Shown: positions 38,983-53,049 of the stretch, piece by piece
Layout: the number at the start of each line of letters is the position of its first letter
Position numbering within the stretch: position 1 is the first letter of the stretch
From: Ophiura sarsii
Lineage: Eukaryota > Echinodermata > Ophiuroidea > Amphilepidida > Ophiuridae
Direction of reading: 5' to 3'
Length of the DNA: 64,000 nt
NCBI GenBank assembly: GCA_035610835.1
Contig: CM069453.1
Location: 70,992,682 to 71,056,681, forward strand
The notes under the pieces: generated by a model
Databases searched by the model: none
Told to the model about the DNA's origin: nothing
The model's input: only the letters and a program-made list of their open reading frames with translations
Program-made: the position numbers and the translations under genes

Positions 38983-41039
38983 GTTAAGCAAAAAACTACT
39001 GCAGCAGCATATAGGCCTACTGTAAACCCAATAATGGTAATTTTATACCATAGACCATGCATAGACTGACAAGTATTGGGTAGGAATTCAATATATTGCT
39101 ATAAACTGTCCGTTCTATCACTCTCTGGGCGATATATGGAACAGCTGGGCTTTAATTGATTACTAATATGTACAAATTCAATATAATAGCCCTTTTATGT
39201 TGTACAATACATTTAAGTTTTTATATCGCTATCAAATCATTGGAAAAGCAGATATATTATACATAGCTGCTCTTTCAAAATATTGATGTGATCAATATTA
39301 TGTGCTATATTTCAGCGCTGAATGTATGTCCATATCGCTAACGGCAGCCATTTTATTTGAGTGGCGCACCTTTGGCAGAGTTTAGTAGTGCATTTCAATT
39401 AACCTCATGTATCATGTATACAGTGATAGTCTAACCAAAGATTTCCATCGACCAATATGTCCTTCTTTATTGTTAGTAGGCCTATAATAGACTGTTCATG
39501 AAAAATTGACCCTAAAGTCGTGAGGCCTACTATATTCATGCTTTCTTGCCCTTTAATGTGACACCAACAAATTGGTAAATCTCACCCTGTATAAATTGTG
39601 TACATGTAACCTGGTAGCTTAAAGCTTACAATATGTTTTAGTTTTAAGTTTATAAATGTAATTTGACACAAGAATTGCATTTATAGGGGGAAAAAAATCA
39701 AAGATAAGAGGGCGTTCCTTGAAAAATATCGCATAATATGCCTTCAATAGAATGTTACCAATGGGGATCCATATAGGGTTGTGAAATGTCAATTGCTAGA
39801 ATGAAACGTAATAATGGTAACCAGCTGTGTCATCAAGAACTTTAATTAAGTACACGAAAAGCTTTAGAATGAATGGTGTATGAATATTTAGTATAGGCCT
39901 ATCATAATTCTAAATTTGATTCTTTCAACCATTCTTAGATCTGCTGCAATAGACTTGCATATTTAATATTAAAATCTACTTCTTATTTTTTATTTTTGGA
40001 TTAACAATTTAACATATATTTTCTTTTTCGACGGAAACATCTCACTCATGTGAATGTTTCGCAAGAAAGGGGAGAATTTGTTCCCTCTTTATATCGTAAC
40101 GGGTCGAGCATCTTGCGTCAAGTCTCAGTCCTACTCCCTCGTCTATATAGCATGTCTAGGCTATATTTAGTATTTCGTAGTATACGGCTGCACAACGCTA
40201 GCTAATAAAATGTAGACTGAGCAGTCTGTTATAATCTATACCTGAATGCATCCTTTTAATTTCGACGGCGTTTGAAAAAAGAAGCAAAACATGCATGACG
40301 ACTCCATTGCATAAATGTAAAAGGTCACACACCGAGTCGAGTAGTCTGTGCATAAAAACCTCCTCTTTTATATAGAAATAAAAAAACTCGTGTTTGGTTG
40401 TAGCAGGAGCAGTGGCGCATTATATAGTCAGATATGCAATTTAATCACAATGGTTCATAAAATATGCTACACATTCTGGAGTAGTATAGGGCCCCTGTAA
40501 ATAGTACCCACATAAATACAAAATATCATATGTACGCTTTTATTCCAATTCTAAGGTCGATCGATATGTTATTTCTGGACTTGACTGTCAATTGCGCGCG
40601 TCAAGTGTACGGTTGTGCCAGGTCAGTTACTGGGATAATATAAGAAAAACGCAAGCTCTTTTTCCCCCTTGTAAATTGTACATATTGATGACATAAGCAA
40701 GATTAAATCCCTGTACGTTTGTGTGGCTACTAACAGCAAGTGGGCATACCATTCATGGCTTGTCTAGTGGGACTGTCGGATGAAATCATAAACGGGAGTC
40801 CAGCCGCGCCGTGTGACCGTGTGCTTACCTTTCGCCTCTAAAAGGTCATGTATGCTACGCGGAGGTTGATGTGCTGTATATGCACGCATGCATATGTAGA
40901 ATAGGTGTGCAGACTCACGCCATTATTACATCTCAGCCTGAAAATAAATGATGGCAGGGATTTGAAATTACTTTCTTCTTGAGATGAAACCGTTAAGCAT
41001 AAATGCTATATTTGATAGGAAGAAATGTCACAATTATGG
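38983..41039. other. Intron 1, mostly unique sequence
   Basis: Apart from the inverted repeat copy at 39500-39756 nothing is recognised. Confidence 0.45.
39500..39756. repeat. Interspersed repeat, inverted copy
   Basis: The reverse complement of this segment matches 37301-37555 (shared words include AAGGAACGCCCTCTT, GGTGAGATTTACCAA and GGCCTCACGACTTTAGGGTC). The two copies, about 2 kb apart, could pair in the intron RNA. Confidence 0.75.
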
Positions 41040-42250
41040 AAAAGTATCTTCAGTATTATAATTAGATAGCAATGTCACAATAATAGAAAGATAGTAATGT
41101 TACAATTATAGAAAAGCTATCTTCAGTAGAAAGCAATGTTAAAAATTATTGGAAAGCTATCTTCAGTAGATAGCAATGTCACAATTTTTGAAAAGATATT
41201 TTTCGTAGATAGCAATGCCACAATTACAGAAAAGCTATCTTCAGTAGATAGCAATGTCTTAATTATAAAAAAGCTATCTTCAGTAGATAGCAATGTCACG
41301 ATTATAGAAAAGCTGTCTTCAGTAGATAGCAATGTCATAATTATAGAAAAGATATCTTTAGAAGATAGCAATGTTACAGTCATAGAAAATATATCTTTAG
41401 AAAATAGCAAAGTCACAATTATAAATGTCACATGTATAGAAAATATATCTTTAGAAGATAGCAATGTTACAATTATAGAAAAGCTATCTTCAGTAGATAG
41501 CAATGTCACAATTATAGAAAAGCTATCTTCAGTAGATAGCAATGTCACAATTTTTGAAAAGATATTTTTCGTAGATAGCAATGCCACAATTACAGAAAAG
41601 CTATCTTCAGTAGATAGCAATGTCTTAATTATAAAAAAGCTATCTTCAGTAGATAGCAATGTCACGATTATAGAAAAGCTGTCTTCAGTAGATAGCAATG
41701 TCATAATTATAGAAAAGATATCTTTAGAAGATAGCAATGTTACAGTCATAGAAAATATATCTTTAGAAAATAGCAAAGTCACAATTATAAATGTCACATG
41801 TATAGAAAATATATCTTTAGAAGATAGCAATGTTACAATTATAGAAAAGCTATCTTCAGTAGATAGCAATGTCACAATTATAGAAAAGCTATCTTCAGTA
41901 GATAGCAATGTCACATTTATAGAAAAGCTATCTTCAGTAGATAGCAAAGTCACAATTATAAATGTCACAAATATAGAAAATATATCTTTAGAAGATAGCA
42001 ATGTTACAATTATAGAAAAGCTATCTTTAGAAGATAGCAATGTCACATTTATAGAAAAGCTATCTTCAGTAGATAGCAATGTCACAGTTATGTAAAAGAA
42101 TATATTTAGAAGATAGCAATGTTACAGCCGATACAAAAGATATATTTAGAAGATAAACAGTACAATTGGAAAGGTTTTCTTCTATCGATAGCAATATTAA
42201 AAATATGCAAAAGCTATATTTTCAGTAGATAGCAAAAGTGATACAATTTG
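41040..42250. repeat. Hairpin-core minisatellite 1, 39-bp unit, with 366-bp higher-order repeat
   Basis: The unit is AGCTATCTTCAGTAGATAGC followed by AATGTCACAATTATAGAAA. The core is a perfect hairpin, GCTATCT/AGATAGC with a TCAGT loop. A block of about 9 units from 41146 recurs at 41512 with the same pattern of variants (offset 366 bp). Because 39 is a multiple of three, both strands stay open for about 320 codons. Neither resembles a real protein. Confidence 0.92.
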
Positions 42251-43528
42251 TATTAAAAGTTATTAGTAGTAACGTTGTTAAGTCAATAACTTCAATAATT
42301 GACAAATTAATATTGCTACATGAAACACTCTCAACTACAATTACACTCTCATCTACAGGGTCAGATTTATTTGACGTCTTTTATAAGAGCGTACACTAAA
42401 ACGACCTTCCACTTTGTATCACAATTAATTGCAAGTAGATTTTATCGGTATGATAATTAAGAGTCTAAAGTCAAATTGGTATGAATTATTCTGATCAGTC
42501 ATAAGTGTGTGTGTATTCCACTCAGGTTTTTATATTGTTTGAAATTAGTATAGTGTGAAAAGTGGATAATATGAGGTTGTGGGATGAAGGCACGTGTTTG
42601 CTGGTTAACCGTTTAATAGAATGAGGTCTTTGAAGTGCGTCTCAAAACACACTTGCAATTTAATTGAATGCTGCCTATTCTTGCTATAATGAACACTTCC
42701 AAGCCTGTTTGACTCTATGTGATGATGATGATGCGTGTATCAACTTTTCTCGGTCACTTTGCCTTGATAAAATGCGGCAAGAAATGAAACATCAGACCTT
42801 ATCATTCATTATTACATGCATTTAAAGTATGATTAAAATTTGTAATGTCATATAGGCTATAGGCGCTGTTTCCTCTTATCTTGAGCGCTCTAAGCATTCT
42901 ATTTCGGACTTATTTGATTACCTGCGATGGGGGGGGGGGGGGGGTAACATATTGATCGCGTGCAGAGCATTGAAAGTGCTCTCTAAAGCGTTAAATTGGT
43001 CTATTGTATTACGCGTCCAGGTGCTTTAATAAACGAGGATCATCAACGTGTTTTTAGTAAAACAATGGAACAATGGGGAGTATTATACAGACGTATTGAA
43101 TTCGTCAATATATGTTTCCATACACATTGCACTAAGAAAATCGGTAGTTGTCACGCCTAATGGATAGTTTAATCATTATTTAACATGTAATCCATCTATG
43201 AGAATTAAAAATGTATCTTTTAAGATAAAACTCAAGTTGGAAATTGCAGATTGGTCAGAAAAATGGATTTGTTGCACCAATGAGAGATATTGTAAGAATA
43301 AGTGTATTCCTGGTTAAAGACGAAGTGAAATATTATATCAAAGCAGTATTTTGATTGGTTATGCAAATGACTATATCTTGAAATTAATCAATCATTCATA
43401 GATATATAGGCAGGTGGGGTCAGTGGGTTAATTGTATACTTGTCAAATATATAATCAAACCGAAAGCATTCAATTCGAAATCAGCTGAAAGCAACATATG
43501 CCTTTTTATGATGGGCACGTTCTACATC
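42251..43528. other. Intron 1, unique sequence
   Basis: There is a G tract at about 42930-42944. No other feature was seen. Confidence 0.45.
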
Positions 43529-44146
43529 CAACAAAATATGTAAGTTCCCCTCTAGCATAGACTAGAATATTTCCAAAAATATTTGATGGATTTTACTAAT
43601 TTTTAGCTAAAAAGATGCACCCAATTGTTAGGCACATTTTGATTTTGTTGGCCTTGAGACAATGCAACGATAAGAAATTGTGCCATTTATCAATTTGTAT
43701 ACAGAAAAAAGTGGCACTAAAATCTCACTGTCTATGGCTGGTTTTGTCCATAAAATTAACAAACATTATGCTACCGTGTCTTGGTGGACAAGATTATGAT
43801 CTACTTATTGATTTTCTTAAAATGATGCCACACATAATTGTTTGGTAGATTCCCATGTCTGTGCACGAAAATCCACCAAGAAAATGTCTGTTAATTTATG
43901 GACAAAACCAGCCATAGCCAGTGAGATTTAGTGCCACTTTTTTTCTTTTAAATGGATTAAATGTATAAAAATTGATAAATGGCACAATTTGTTATCGTTG
44001 CATTGTCTCAAGGCCAACAAATCTGGTATCAAAATTTGCCTACCAATTGGGTGCATCTTTCTAGCTGAAAATTGTTTAATTTCAATCCATCAAATAATTT
44101 TAGAAATATTCTAGTATATGCTAGGGGGAACTTACATATTTTGTTG
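43529..44146. mobile_element. Foldback element of about 618 bp
   Basis: The ends CAACAAAATATGTAAGTTCC and the inverse GGAACTTACATATTTTGTTG are followed by arms of roughly 300 bp that are reverse complements with moderate divergence. For example, GGCACTAAAATCTCACTG pairs with CAGTGAGATTTAGTGCC. The centre is near 43840-43880. There is no transposase. Confidence 0.75.
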
Positions 44147-46009
44147 TGTGTATCTAATAACCTTAACAATATATCGGTTCTCTCTGAAACATTGCAAAAC
44201 ACAGGTGGGGTTTGAATAATTTAGTAGTACATCAGCTATGTGCACATTATCAGTGATTATACCTGTGTAGCATACGCTCTTGTTTCCATGGTAACTCAGC
44301 CAATATATAAGTGTGAGGATGCGCCCGGAGTCTCGGGTTTAATATGTTCTGCTCGCCAAAAGTTAAAAATAGAATTGACACATGAATGTTTGCTGCTTCG
44401 ATGTAGCATAGGTAACAAGGGACACGAGCTATACCAATAATAGTTAAATACATTGTTTACGATGATAAGTGATAATATATATTTCTCATTATTCCTAATT
44501 ATTAATAGGTAATTAACTCGACTCATGAAAGTCAAGCTATAAATCGAAATTCAGTGGAGAATAATTTGACACTGTCATCTTTAGTATAACATCAAACGTT
44601 TTTGCTTGTCAGAGATTGCTTCCTTTCATTTTCAGATCAGTTAATGTATGTTGTATAGTGAAGATATTTGATTTATATTTACGATGGCAAATTATAATGC
44701 TATCTACTGAAGATAAACGTGAGGTTTTGATAAATTGTTCACCGTCGGTTATATTTCGTATTATCTACTGGGACTGAAGATAGCAGTGGTTTTTTATATA
44801 GTACATCGTAAATTAAAACCAAATGATGCTAGTTTTACAGTCTGGAATGTTACATTTTACTTAATTTCGAATTCTATAGTTTTATGATCAAATATAGATC
44901 CAATTTATAATACATCATATCTTCTGTCTTTAACTTTAATTCGCCGATTGATCAGTTATGTCAGACTTTTATTTATAATTGTTTATTTAATGGTTGAAAT
45001 GATAAGCCTCATGTATACATTCTGACTATACAACACCCAGCTTGGAGCCATTAAGGTGTCATTACATAGTTGATCATCATGCAGACGGGCGTTTACAGCC
45101 AATATTATGGTGTATGACTGTAGAGAGAAATAAACTGCACATGTCGCCAATTGCAGCAATTATCTGGGTCGCATATCATTATGAACTAACGAATTATGAT
45201 GTTGATTGGTCAACCTATAGATAATTCACATAACGCCGACATAACTATAAAGGGGCTCACCTTAACCTGAAAGCTTCCCCAGAATTTACGTTCGAAGATA
45301 TGAAATACTGATTCTATAGCACGGTCATACAGTTTCATACAGCGTTAGCAAGCCGGATGTATCGTTCTATCGACTATATCGCGGGTTTAGAGCCACAAGG
45401 CCCTATCTATCTACAATGGCTGCCGTGTGTACGATTGCATTTTCACAAGAAGTCCCAATACAGCACCAGAAGTGTGTAACGCATTGCAGCTATTACAGAG
45501 AGTGCCTTTTCCTATCATTAGATATCTCCACCAAAATTACCATATCTGCAATAGCTGCTCTGAGTTACATTTAGTTTACACCAATTGCTTAGCATATAAA
45601 CAACCCCCGTATATAACAACTGGCGGCTATTTCAAATCCTCGAATTATGACATAATTGATATTAATTAATAAAACAATGCTACAACACACATATGCCTTA
45701 ATTGTTCCGTCTCGCTGCACCTATCTTGTACATCGAACATTGATGGTTTTATTCTGGCAAATCGTTATTGGTGTTATCGATGATAGTCTTCAAGGTGAAT
45801 AGCGTAAACTAATTCGCAATAATTTTAAGCTACTCTGTTAACTTCGGGTTGTTATGTTATTTTAATTGAATTCATTTTCTTATCTACTGAAGAGGGCGAA
45901 AAAGGAATTGGTTGTTATCTAAAGAAGATAGCATTTATCGATATGCTCTGCTTTATACGGAAGATAGCAACAGAAGAATCAATTTGTTTGTCTCTGATAA
46001 AGATAGTAT
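44147..46009. other. Intron 1, with scattered single hairpin motifs
   Basis: Single or degenerate copies of GCTATCTACTGAAGATA occur at about 44699, 44761, 45881 and 45905, between unique AT-rich sequence. They lead into the next large array. Confidence 0.55.
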
Positions 46010-47930
46010 TGAAAGAATGTGTTGATATATAATGAAGATAGTAATGAAAGAATGTGTTGATATCTAATGAAGATAGCAATGAAAGAATGTGTTGATATCT
46101 AATGAGGATATCAATAAAAGAATGTGTTTATCTAATGAGGATAGCAATGAAAGAATATGTTGATATATAATGAAGATAGCAATGAAAGAATATGTTGATA
46201 TATAATAAAGATAGTAATGAAAGAATGTGTTGATATCTAATGAAGATAGCAATGAAAGAATGTATTGATATCTAATGAAGATAGTGATGAAAGAATATGT
46301 TGATATCTAATAAAATAGCAATAAAAGAATGTGTTGATATCTAATGAAGATAGCAATAAAAGAATATGTTGATATCTAATAAAGATAGCAATGAAAGAAT
46401 GTGTTGATATATAATGAAGATAGTAATGAAAGAATATGTTGATATCTAATAAAGATAGCAATGAAAGAATGTGTTGATATATAATGAAGATAGTAATGAA
46501 AGAATGTGTTAATATCTAATAAAGATAACAATGAAATAATGTGTTGATATCTAATGAGGATATCAATGAAAGAATGTGTTGATATCTAATGAAGATAGCA
46601 ATGAATGAATGTGTTGATATCTAATAAAGATAGCAATAAAATAATATGTTGATATCTAATAAAGATAGCAATGAATGAATGTGTTGATATCTAATGAAGA
46701 TAGCAACAAATAAATGTGTTGATATCTAATGAAGATAGTAATGAAAGAATGTGTTGATATCTAATGAAGATAGCAATGAAATAATGTGTTGATATCTAAT
46801 GAAGATAGCAATGAAAGAATGGGTTGATATCTAATGAAGATAGCAACAAATTAATGTGTTGATATCTAATGAAGATAGCAATGAAATAATATGTTGATAT
46901 CTAATGAAGATAGTAATGAAAGAATGTGTTGATATCTAATGAAGATAGTAATGAAAGAATGTGTTGATATCTAATGAAGATAGCAATGAAAGAATGTGTT
47001 GATATCTAATGAAGATAGTAATGAAAGAATGTGTTGATATCTAATGAAGATAGCAATGAAAGAATGTGTTGATATCTAATGAAGATAGTAATGAAAGAAT
47101 GTGTTGATATATAATGAAGATAGTAATGAAAGAATGTGTTGATATCTAATGAAGATAGCAATAAAAGAATGTGTTGATATCTAATGAAGATAGTTATGAA
47201 AGAATGTGTTGATATCTAATGAAGATAGCAATGAATGAATGTGTGGATATCTAATAAAGATAGGAATGAAAGAATGTGTTGATATATAATAATAAAGATA
47301 ACAATGAAATAATGTGTTGATATCTAATAAAGATAGTGATGAAATAATGTGTTGATATCTAATAAAGACAGTAATGAAAGAATGTGTTGATATTTAATGA
47401 AGATAGCAATGAAAGAATATGTTGATATATTAATGAAGATAGAAATGTAAGAATATGTTGATATCTAATGAAAATAGCAATGAAAGAATGTGTTGATATC
47501 TAATGAAGATAGTAATGAAAGAATATGTTGATATCTAATAAAATAGCAATAAAAGAATGTGTTGATATATAATATAGAGAGCAATGAAAGAATATGTTGA
47601 TATCTAATGAAGATAGTAAAGAAAGAATATGTTGATATCTAATAAAATAGCAAATAAAAGAATGTGTTGATATATAATAAAGAGAGCAATGAAAGAATGT
47701 GTTGATATCTAATGAAGATAGCAATGAAAGAATGTGTTGATATCTAATGAAGATAGCAATGAAAGAATATGTTGATATCTAATGAAGATAGTAATGAAAG
47801 AATGTGTTGATATCTAATGAAGATAGCAATGAAAGAATGTGTTGATATCTAATGAAGATAGCAATGAAAGAATGTGTTGATATCTAATGAAGATAGTAAT
47901 GAAAGATTTTTTTGATATCTAAATGAATAG
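46010..47930. repeat. Hairpin-core minisatellite 2, 35-bp unit, about 55 units
   Basis: The unit is GTTGATATCTAATGAAGATA followed by GCAATGAAAGAATGT. The core keeps TATCT-N5-AGATA but the outer stem pair is broken (GATATCT against AGATAGC) and the loop is AATGA. Units vary at a few fixed positions (GAAGAT/AAAGAT, AGCAAT/AGTAAT, GTGTTG/ATGTTG). Confidence 0.92.
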
Positions 47931-50900
47931 CTCGAATTTGTAATTGTTTCGTAATGTGTGACATTTTAGTGATCTGATTCCTCCGCTAATTTTCATTGTT
48001 GCAACATATTTTTAAGTGTGTAATTGAACAAACGTGAAATAATTTCATAAACTAGTATGTCCATCACAATAACTGTTCAGAGCCCGGTGGAATTTCTTCA
48101 ATCACGACAATTCTGACGAAGTCAAATTCAGGAAAGCCAAATAAATAAACAAACACATACCTATAATACTGCATGACTACTAATATAATGCTTTTAAGAA
48201 AAATTACACACACCATCATTTGAATCATTTTCTAAATACGCTTTTGATTCCCAATTGCATTGGTGGGCGTACTTTTTTAATATAAACAGTATTACATGTA
48301 AGAAACGTACATTAAGAGGATGCAATCTCAATGTCACTTAAAACAATGGACATATTTTGGATGGACATAAATACACATCCAAGGCCACTCGATATCTCTA
48401 CTTTCCCAGTAACGAATCACTAAATCAATTCTCTCCCTGTATTTATATCAAGCACACTGCACTGTAATATGTATATATATATATATATATATATACGTCC
48501 ATATAATTCATTTAATGAAACAGACAAAGATGGCGGATCTCGATCTATAATGTTACGTCGAATAAAAACCAGATAGTCTGACGCATAAAAATATGCATGT
48601 TGCGAAAGCTAGGGAAATGGAGAGAGAGAAAGGGAAGAAAAACGATCACATTGATGGACAATTATACAATCCCATTTCCCAGTAATTTAATGTTCCCGGT
48701 GAAAATGGAATTGAAATTCACGGAGTAAATCAATGCAGCAGCAGCAGCAGCAGACAGTTGGATGCATTTAATAGATGAGGCGCGCTTTTTACACAACCCA
48801 TGTATCTATAGCATAACATTTCATATATACACTGTCGACGCTAAATGACATTTTGTTAACCGCGCGTATTTAATATTTTGACCGTATGATATAAAGTGTA
48901 TTGCAACTGCTATTATATTTCAATGTTGATCCTGTGGTGTTTTCCTATACTGTGTATGTAAATAATTATAAGGTATTTATAGTTGAATCATGCAGTGAGC
49001 ATTGTGACACGAAAGAGACATTTTGATCTGCACAGGGCGTTTAAAAAAGATGGCACATGAGGAACAAAAATGATTAAAAATACATTACGTGTTTTTCGTT
49101 TTCAAATATAGCCCGTTGGGAAGCCCTATTATAATAGTCCTCTATCAAATACATTTTATCCCATTAAACTTCACCACCACCATCAACTCAGTTTTACAAT
49201 GATTGGCAATGTCTCTTATATTTTGCATTTGCACTAAAAGGTGCGCTGATCTATTCTACTTCGCCGGGTATTCCATTATGACATAATAGATATAATAATG
49301 TCCACCATATTACGTAATTTGCCACATCAAAATTATATATCCTTCTGAATACAGGGTGTGTCAATTAAAAAAGTGTCCTATATGAAACATGATTTTCTTT
49401 TAATACATGTATATATAAGGATCGGACGTGAAGATAGTCATGCTCAGCAATCTGTTATGTGTCGTAAGATTTGTTTCTCATATCAAATCATGGCAAATCT
49501 AATCAGGCATGTCACTTTTCACGTGCAGAGAACTATTTTATTATGATCATCATTCAGTGTGTAATTAGACATAATCATTAAAATCAATAACAATCTACCT
49601 ACTAACAATGACTAAATATTGCAGAAAAACATATTTTCATCCATATTATCCATGACATATTATATGGATTTTAAATAATACAACATTGGAATATCAAATG
49701 CAGTTTTTTCAGTTGAAAATCCAATTCTTGTTCAAAAGTGGCCATTGTGGAACTTGTATAAACCCTTGTTACCGAATTGATCATATCTGTGGAGGTATTG
49801 ATAATTTAGCCAATATTTTGTTTTCATAGGAAAAGAAACAAAACATAGCATTTATTCTCATTTTAAAAACGTACATGTTAAACGTCATTTTCTGAAGACC
49901 TACTAAAAATAGCATTCGTGATAATGTTATATGAAAACTCATACAACCATCGCTGTCTGTATAGAAAATAGCATTTTTTTTAAAGTATAAACTTACAAGT
50001 ATAGAAACCATAAATAATCCATCACTATTACAGATTGCATCATATACATAAATGAATAATACTATGACACGTAAATCGGTTATGCTATCTGCTGAAGATA
50101 GCACACCACCATGCATGTGTCAAAGGATGAAAGTGGTTAGACCGGATCAAATTCATTTCAGCGCGTTTAGCGTTAAACGATGCTATACTTCAGCATACAT
50201 GTTGTTTATACTTGGGGCTGCTTATTTATCATGCCACCGACATCTGGAATTGAAAACAAGGGGTCAATCTATGTGGTCATCGCTGTCCGCAAACTTCTTC
50301 ACGCGTCCCAACACATGGAAATAAGGGTCACTTAATACACAGCCAATACACAGAAGGAACAGTCCATACTCGTTTAGGCAGAAAATAGAGGCGTCCATTT
50401 TGGGGAACCAGTCACAATGTATGAATAATGAATGCAATAATGGTAATAGTATAACATTCTTATCTCATTATCACACAAATTATGCTGCTATAGTTGTTGA
50501 ATACTATGAATCAGAATGTCTTCATTGCACACTCTGACAAAGGAAGATGTTACGCTGAAATGTAGAGGAATAGGAGTCAAAATGCATTGATTTTTCATTT
50601 AATTATTTGTGATTCATAGATGTTAATTATAAATTTTCAATGATTTTTTAGATCAAGAACAAACCCCGTATAAATCCATTTGTATAATATCTCGAAAAAG
50701 TTCAATGGGCTCTAGAAAAATATAATATTTTCAGTCCAAAGTCATCCTCGAATTTCTCGTATATTAGCGAGTAGTTTGATGCCATGTATACACGAAGAGA
50801 TGATACTGTGCGTATAGGAATGCGATACGATGTAATACAATTGTACGTAGTTAGCAATTACTCATCGCATTATGTCATGTTTATGCATGAGTTGCCCTAA

Positions 50901-53049
50901 GCAGTAGTTGCATGATGTGTCGTCATCATGATGGGGGCAAGAAACAGAATCCAACCCAGATCTTGCCTGCTGATAATTGGCTCTTATTGCAACATGGTCT
51001 AAATCCTTCACGGTTTTATCTTTCTTCGTGTGTTTTTTGTGTAACTCAAAATGTTAGGAACTTCGTGTGTATATATGACACTTGAGTTCAAAGAATGAGT
51101 AGAAGGCAAACTTGGATTTTCGGTGTCGTGTTTCAAAAGGGCAAAGGTGCACAACGGTATGTGCTAAGAAACTTCAATTTTTTTAAAATGAAAGTTAAAA
51201 AACCCAAATTGTTAGATTTTTTTTCAAGGTTATTTGAAGACTCGTTTGGTCCGCCATTTTTGAAGAGGTCATCCACATCTTCTCTATTAAAGGACTTGTC
51301 TATTATTGCAAAAAGGAAGGAACAGAAAACAAACCAATCTGATAGTGATATAGTAACCCCTGAGGCGACGGGGAAAACAGAATCACTGTTCTACTATACG
51401 GGCCCGACTGTGACATTTATTTTGGAAACCGGTGAAAAAATGTTCACGCGCAAATGAATACCGACCGCGTATATTCTTTGGGTTGTCAAAATACGGCAAG
51501 ATTTTTATAGATTTGTTTGATTATTACGGTCATTTTCAACCCGACCGACCGACCCATCCTCAAGGATCCGTTTTCCCGTAGAACAGGGTTTCATTTTTTC
51601 TTCACCTGAGCGTAAATAGCCATAGCCTGTGTGGTGTTAGTTGCCTTAAGTTATACGTCATGCTAGCCTATAACTGCAGTGTTCTTTTATTCTTGCATGG
51701 CAAACTCAAACTATATATAAGATACTGTAAAAATGCTTTTTGTTCAGCTGGAGATGAAGGCACACATGCATAGGTAGCTGTCACGCCTTATGATGATAAC
51801 ACCTTTAGTAGACATTAGCAGACATGGCGGCAGGGAGAATGAGCGAACGGTCGGTCACGGATGGAATCAAAATGGCCGCCATTTTGAATTCGTCAGTACT
51901 TGGTTGTCACATTGGTTTAACACGAGGTGAAGATACATTATCTTAAAGGCAGGAGGTATGCATAAACATGCATGCATGACTTAGGCTCACGGTTAGTAGC
52001 CTCAATATCCTAACACGTTTTGATGCTTCCTTTTGAGAAATGAAAACATCATGCGGTTCTCCTATTGAACCAAGTTTGAAAACTCAGGTGGCATATTTGT
52101 CAGCATATTGCCCTTGACCAGAGCTGTATTAGAGGTCAAATTCACTTGTCAGGTCGTCTAGGTGGTTACTTTCGGCCATCAGAGCCTAAACTACCGAAGT
52201 CAAAGAGTACAAAGGAGTTAGTTTAGCACAACTGTTCATCCTCAATCCTGGTGTAAGCCGTCAGTTGAGGGCGGTGATGAATCCCCCACCCCAGCTCCCT
52301 CCCTCCTCGGACTACGCTGTGGTCAGTAAAACAATACCCTGCGTTGAAATAGCTACGGACCTTTCCCATCTTTGTATACTATATTATACGCGTTATGTAA
52401 ATAGGCTCAAAAGCAAACATGATGTTCAAATTCAACATTGATTTTAAACACGGATGATACATTTCGAGCTTGATTATGGATGAAAGGTATCATCAATAAA
52501 AGTTATCAAAATATTATGAATTATAAGGTCCTCCTTTTATGTTCATTTAAATTTGTTTGATATTCCAAGGATCTCGCTGATGAAGGCGTGACTAACATTA
52601 ACACGTCTTTTATTACCAGTCAAACTAATTGCTCATTTAATATGAGCAAGACACAATCATGCTGTCTCGGAGGCTTCCCATAATGAAGTCGATTTTCACC
52701 ATAAGATATTACGAGACCTTTCTGAAAGCTTATGTGCATATAATATAGGGGTTCAAGAGAACTTTGTGTCAACGAATTATGTGTCAAAGTTGTCTTGACA
52801 ACCAAGACGCCAAAGAACCCCTTAGTTTTGTTCGAGTGGCGATACGATTGTATACCTATTTCTGAAAATTCCGCCAAAACATGAATAAAGTGATCAAAAA
52901 AATCCCATTAGGTATACAACAATATAAACAAGGCTTCTACTTTACTTAAACCTATTTTGCATCCTTAAGTAGATTTTGTGATCTTGCTATCGATATGATG
53001 AGACACTTTATTCTACCGTGCATGCATCTTGGCACCTTAAGTATACTAT
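47931..53049. other. Intron 1, mostly unique sequence with small repeats
   Basis: It contains (TA)n at 48472-48495, (CAG)n at 48735-48752 and a single hairpin core GCTATCTGCTGAAGATAGC at 50084-50102. ACAGGGTGTGTCAATTAAAA near 49353 looks like a transposon end but I found no partner. An open frame of 120 residues at 51095-51457 has no recognisable family and could be chance. Confidence 0.5.

Noticed and set aside
41123..42095. Open frames of about 320 residues on both strands
   Set aside because: They are produced by a 39-bp tandem repeat with no stop in the unit. Simultaneous openness on both strands and the absence of any family resemblance argue against coding.
49781..50116. A 111-residue open frame on the minus strand
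   Set aside because: No recognisable domain. It overlaps unique AT-rich intron sequence including a hairpin core.
51095..51457. A 120-residue basic open frame (MSRRQTWIFGVVFQKGKGAQ...)
   Set aside because: No motif I recognise. In AT-rich DNA of this size one or two stop-free stretches of this length are expected by chance. It lies deep in the intron. Transcript evidence would be needed.
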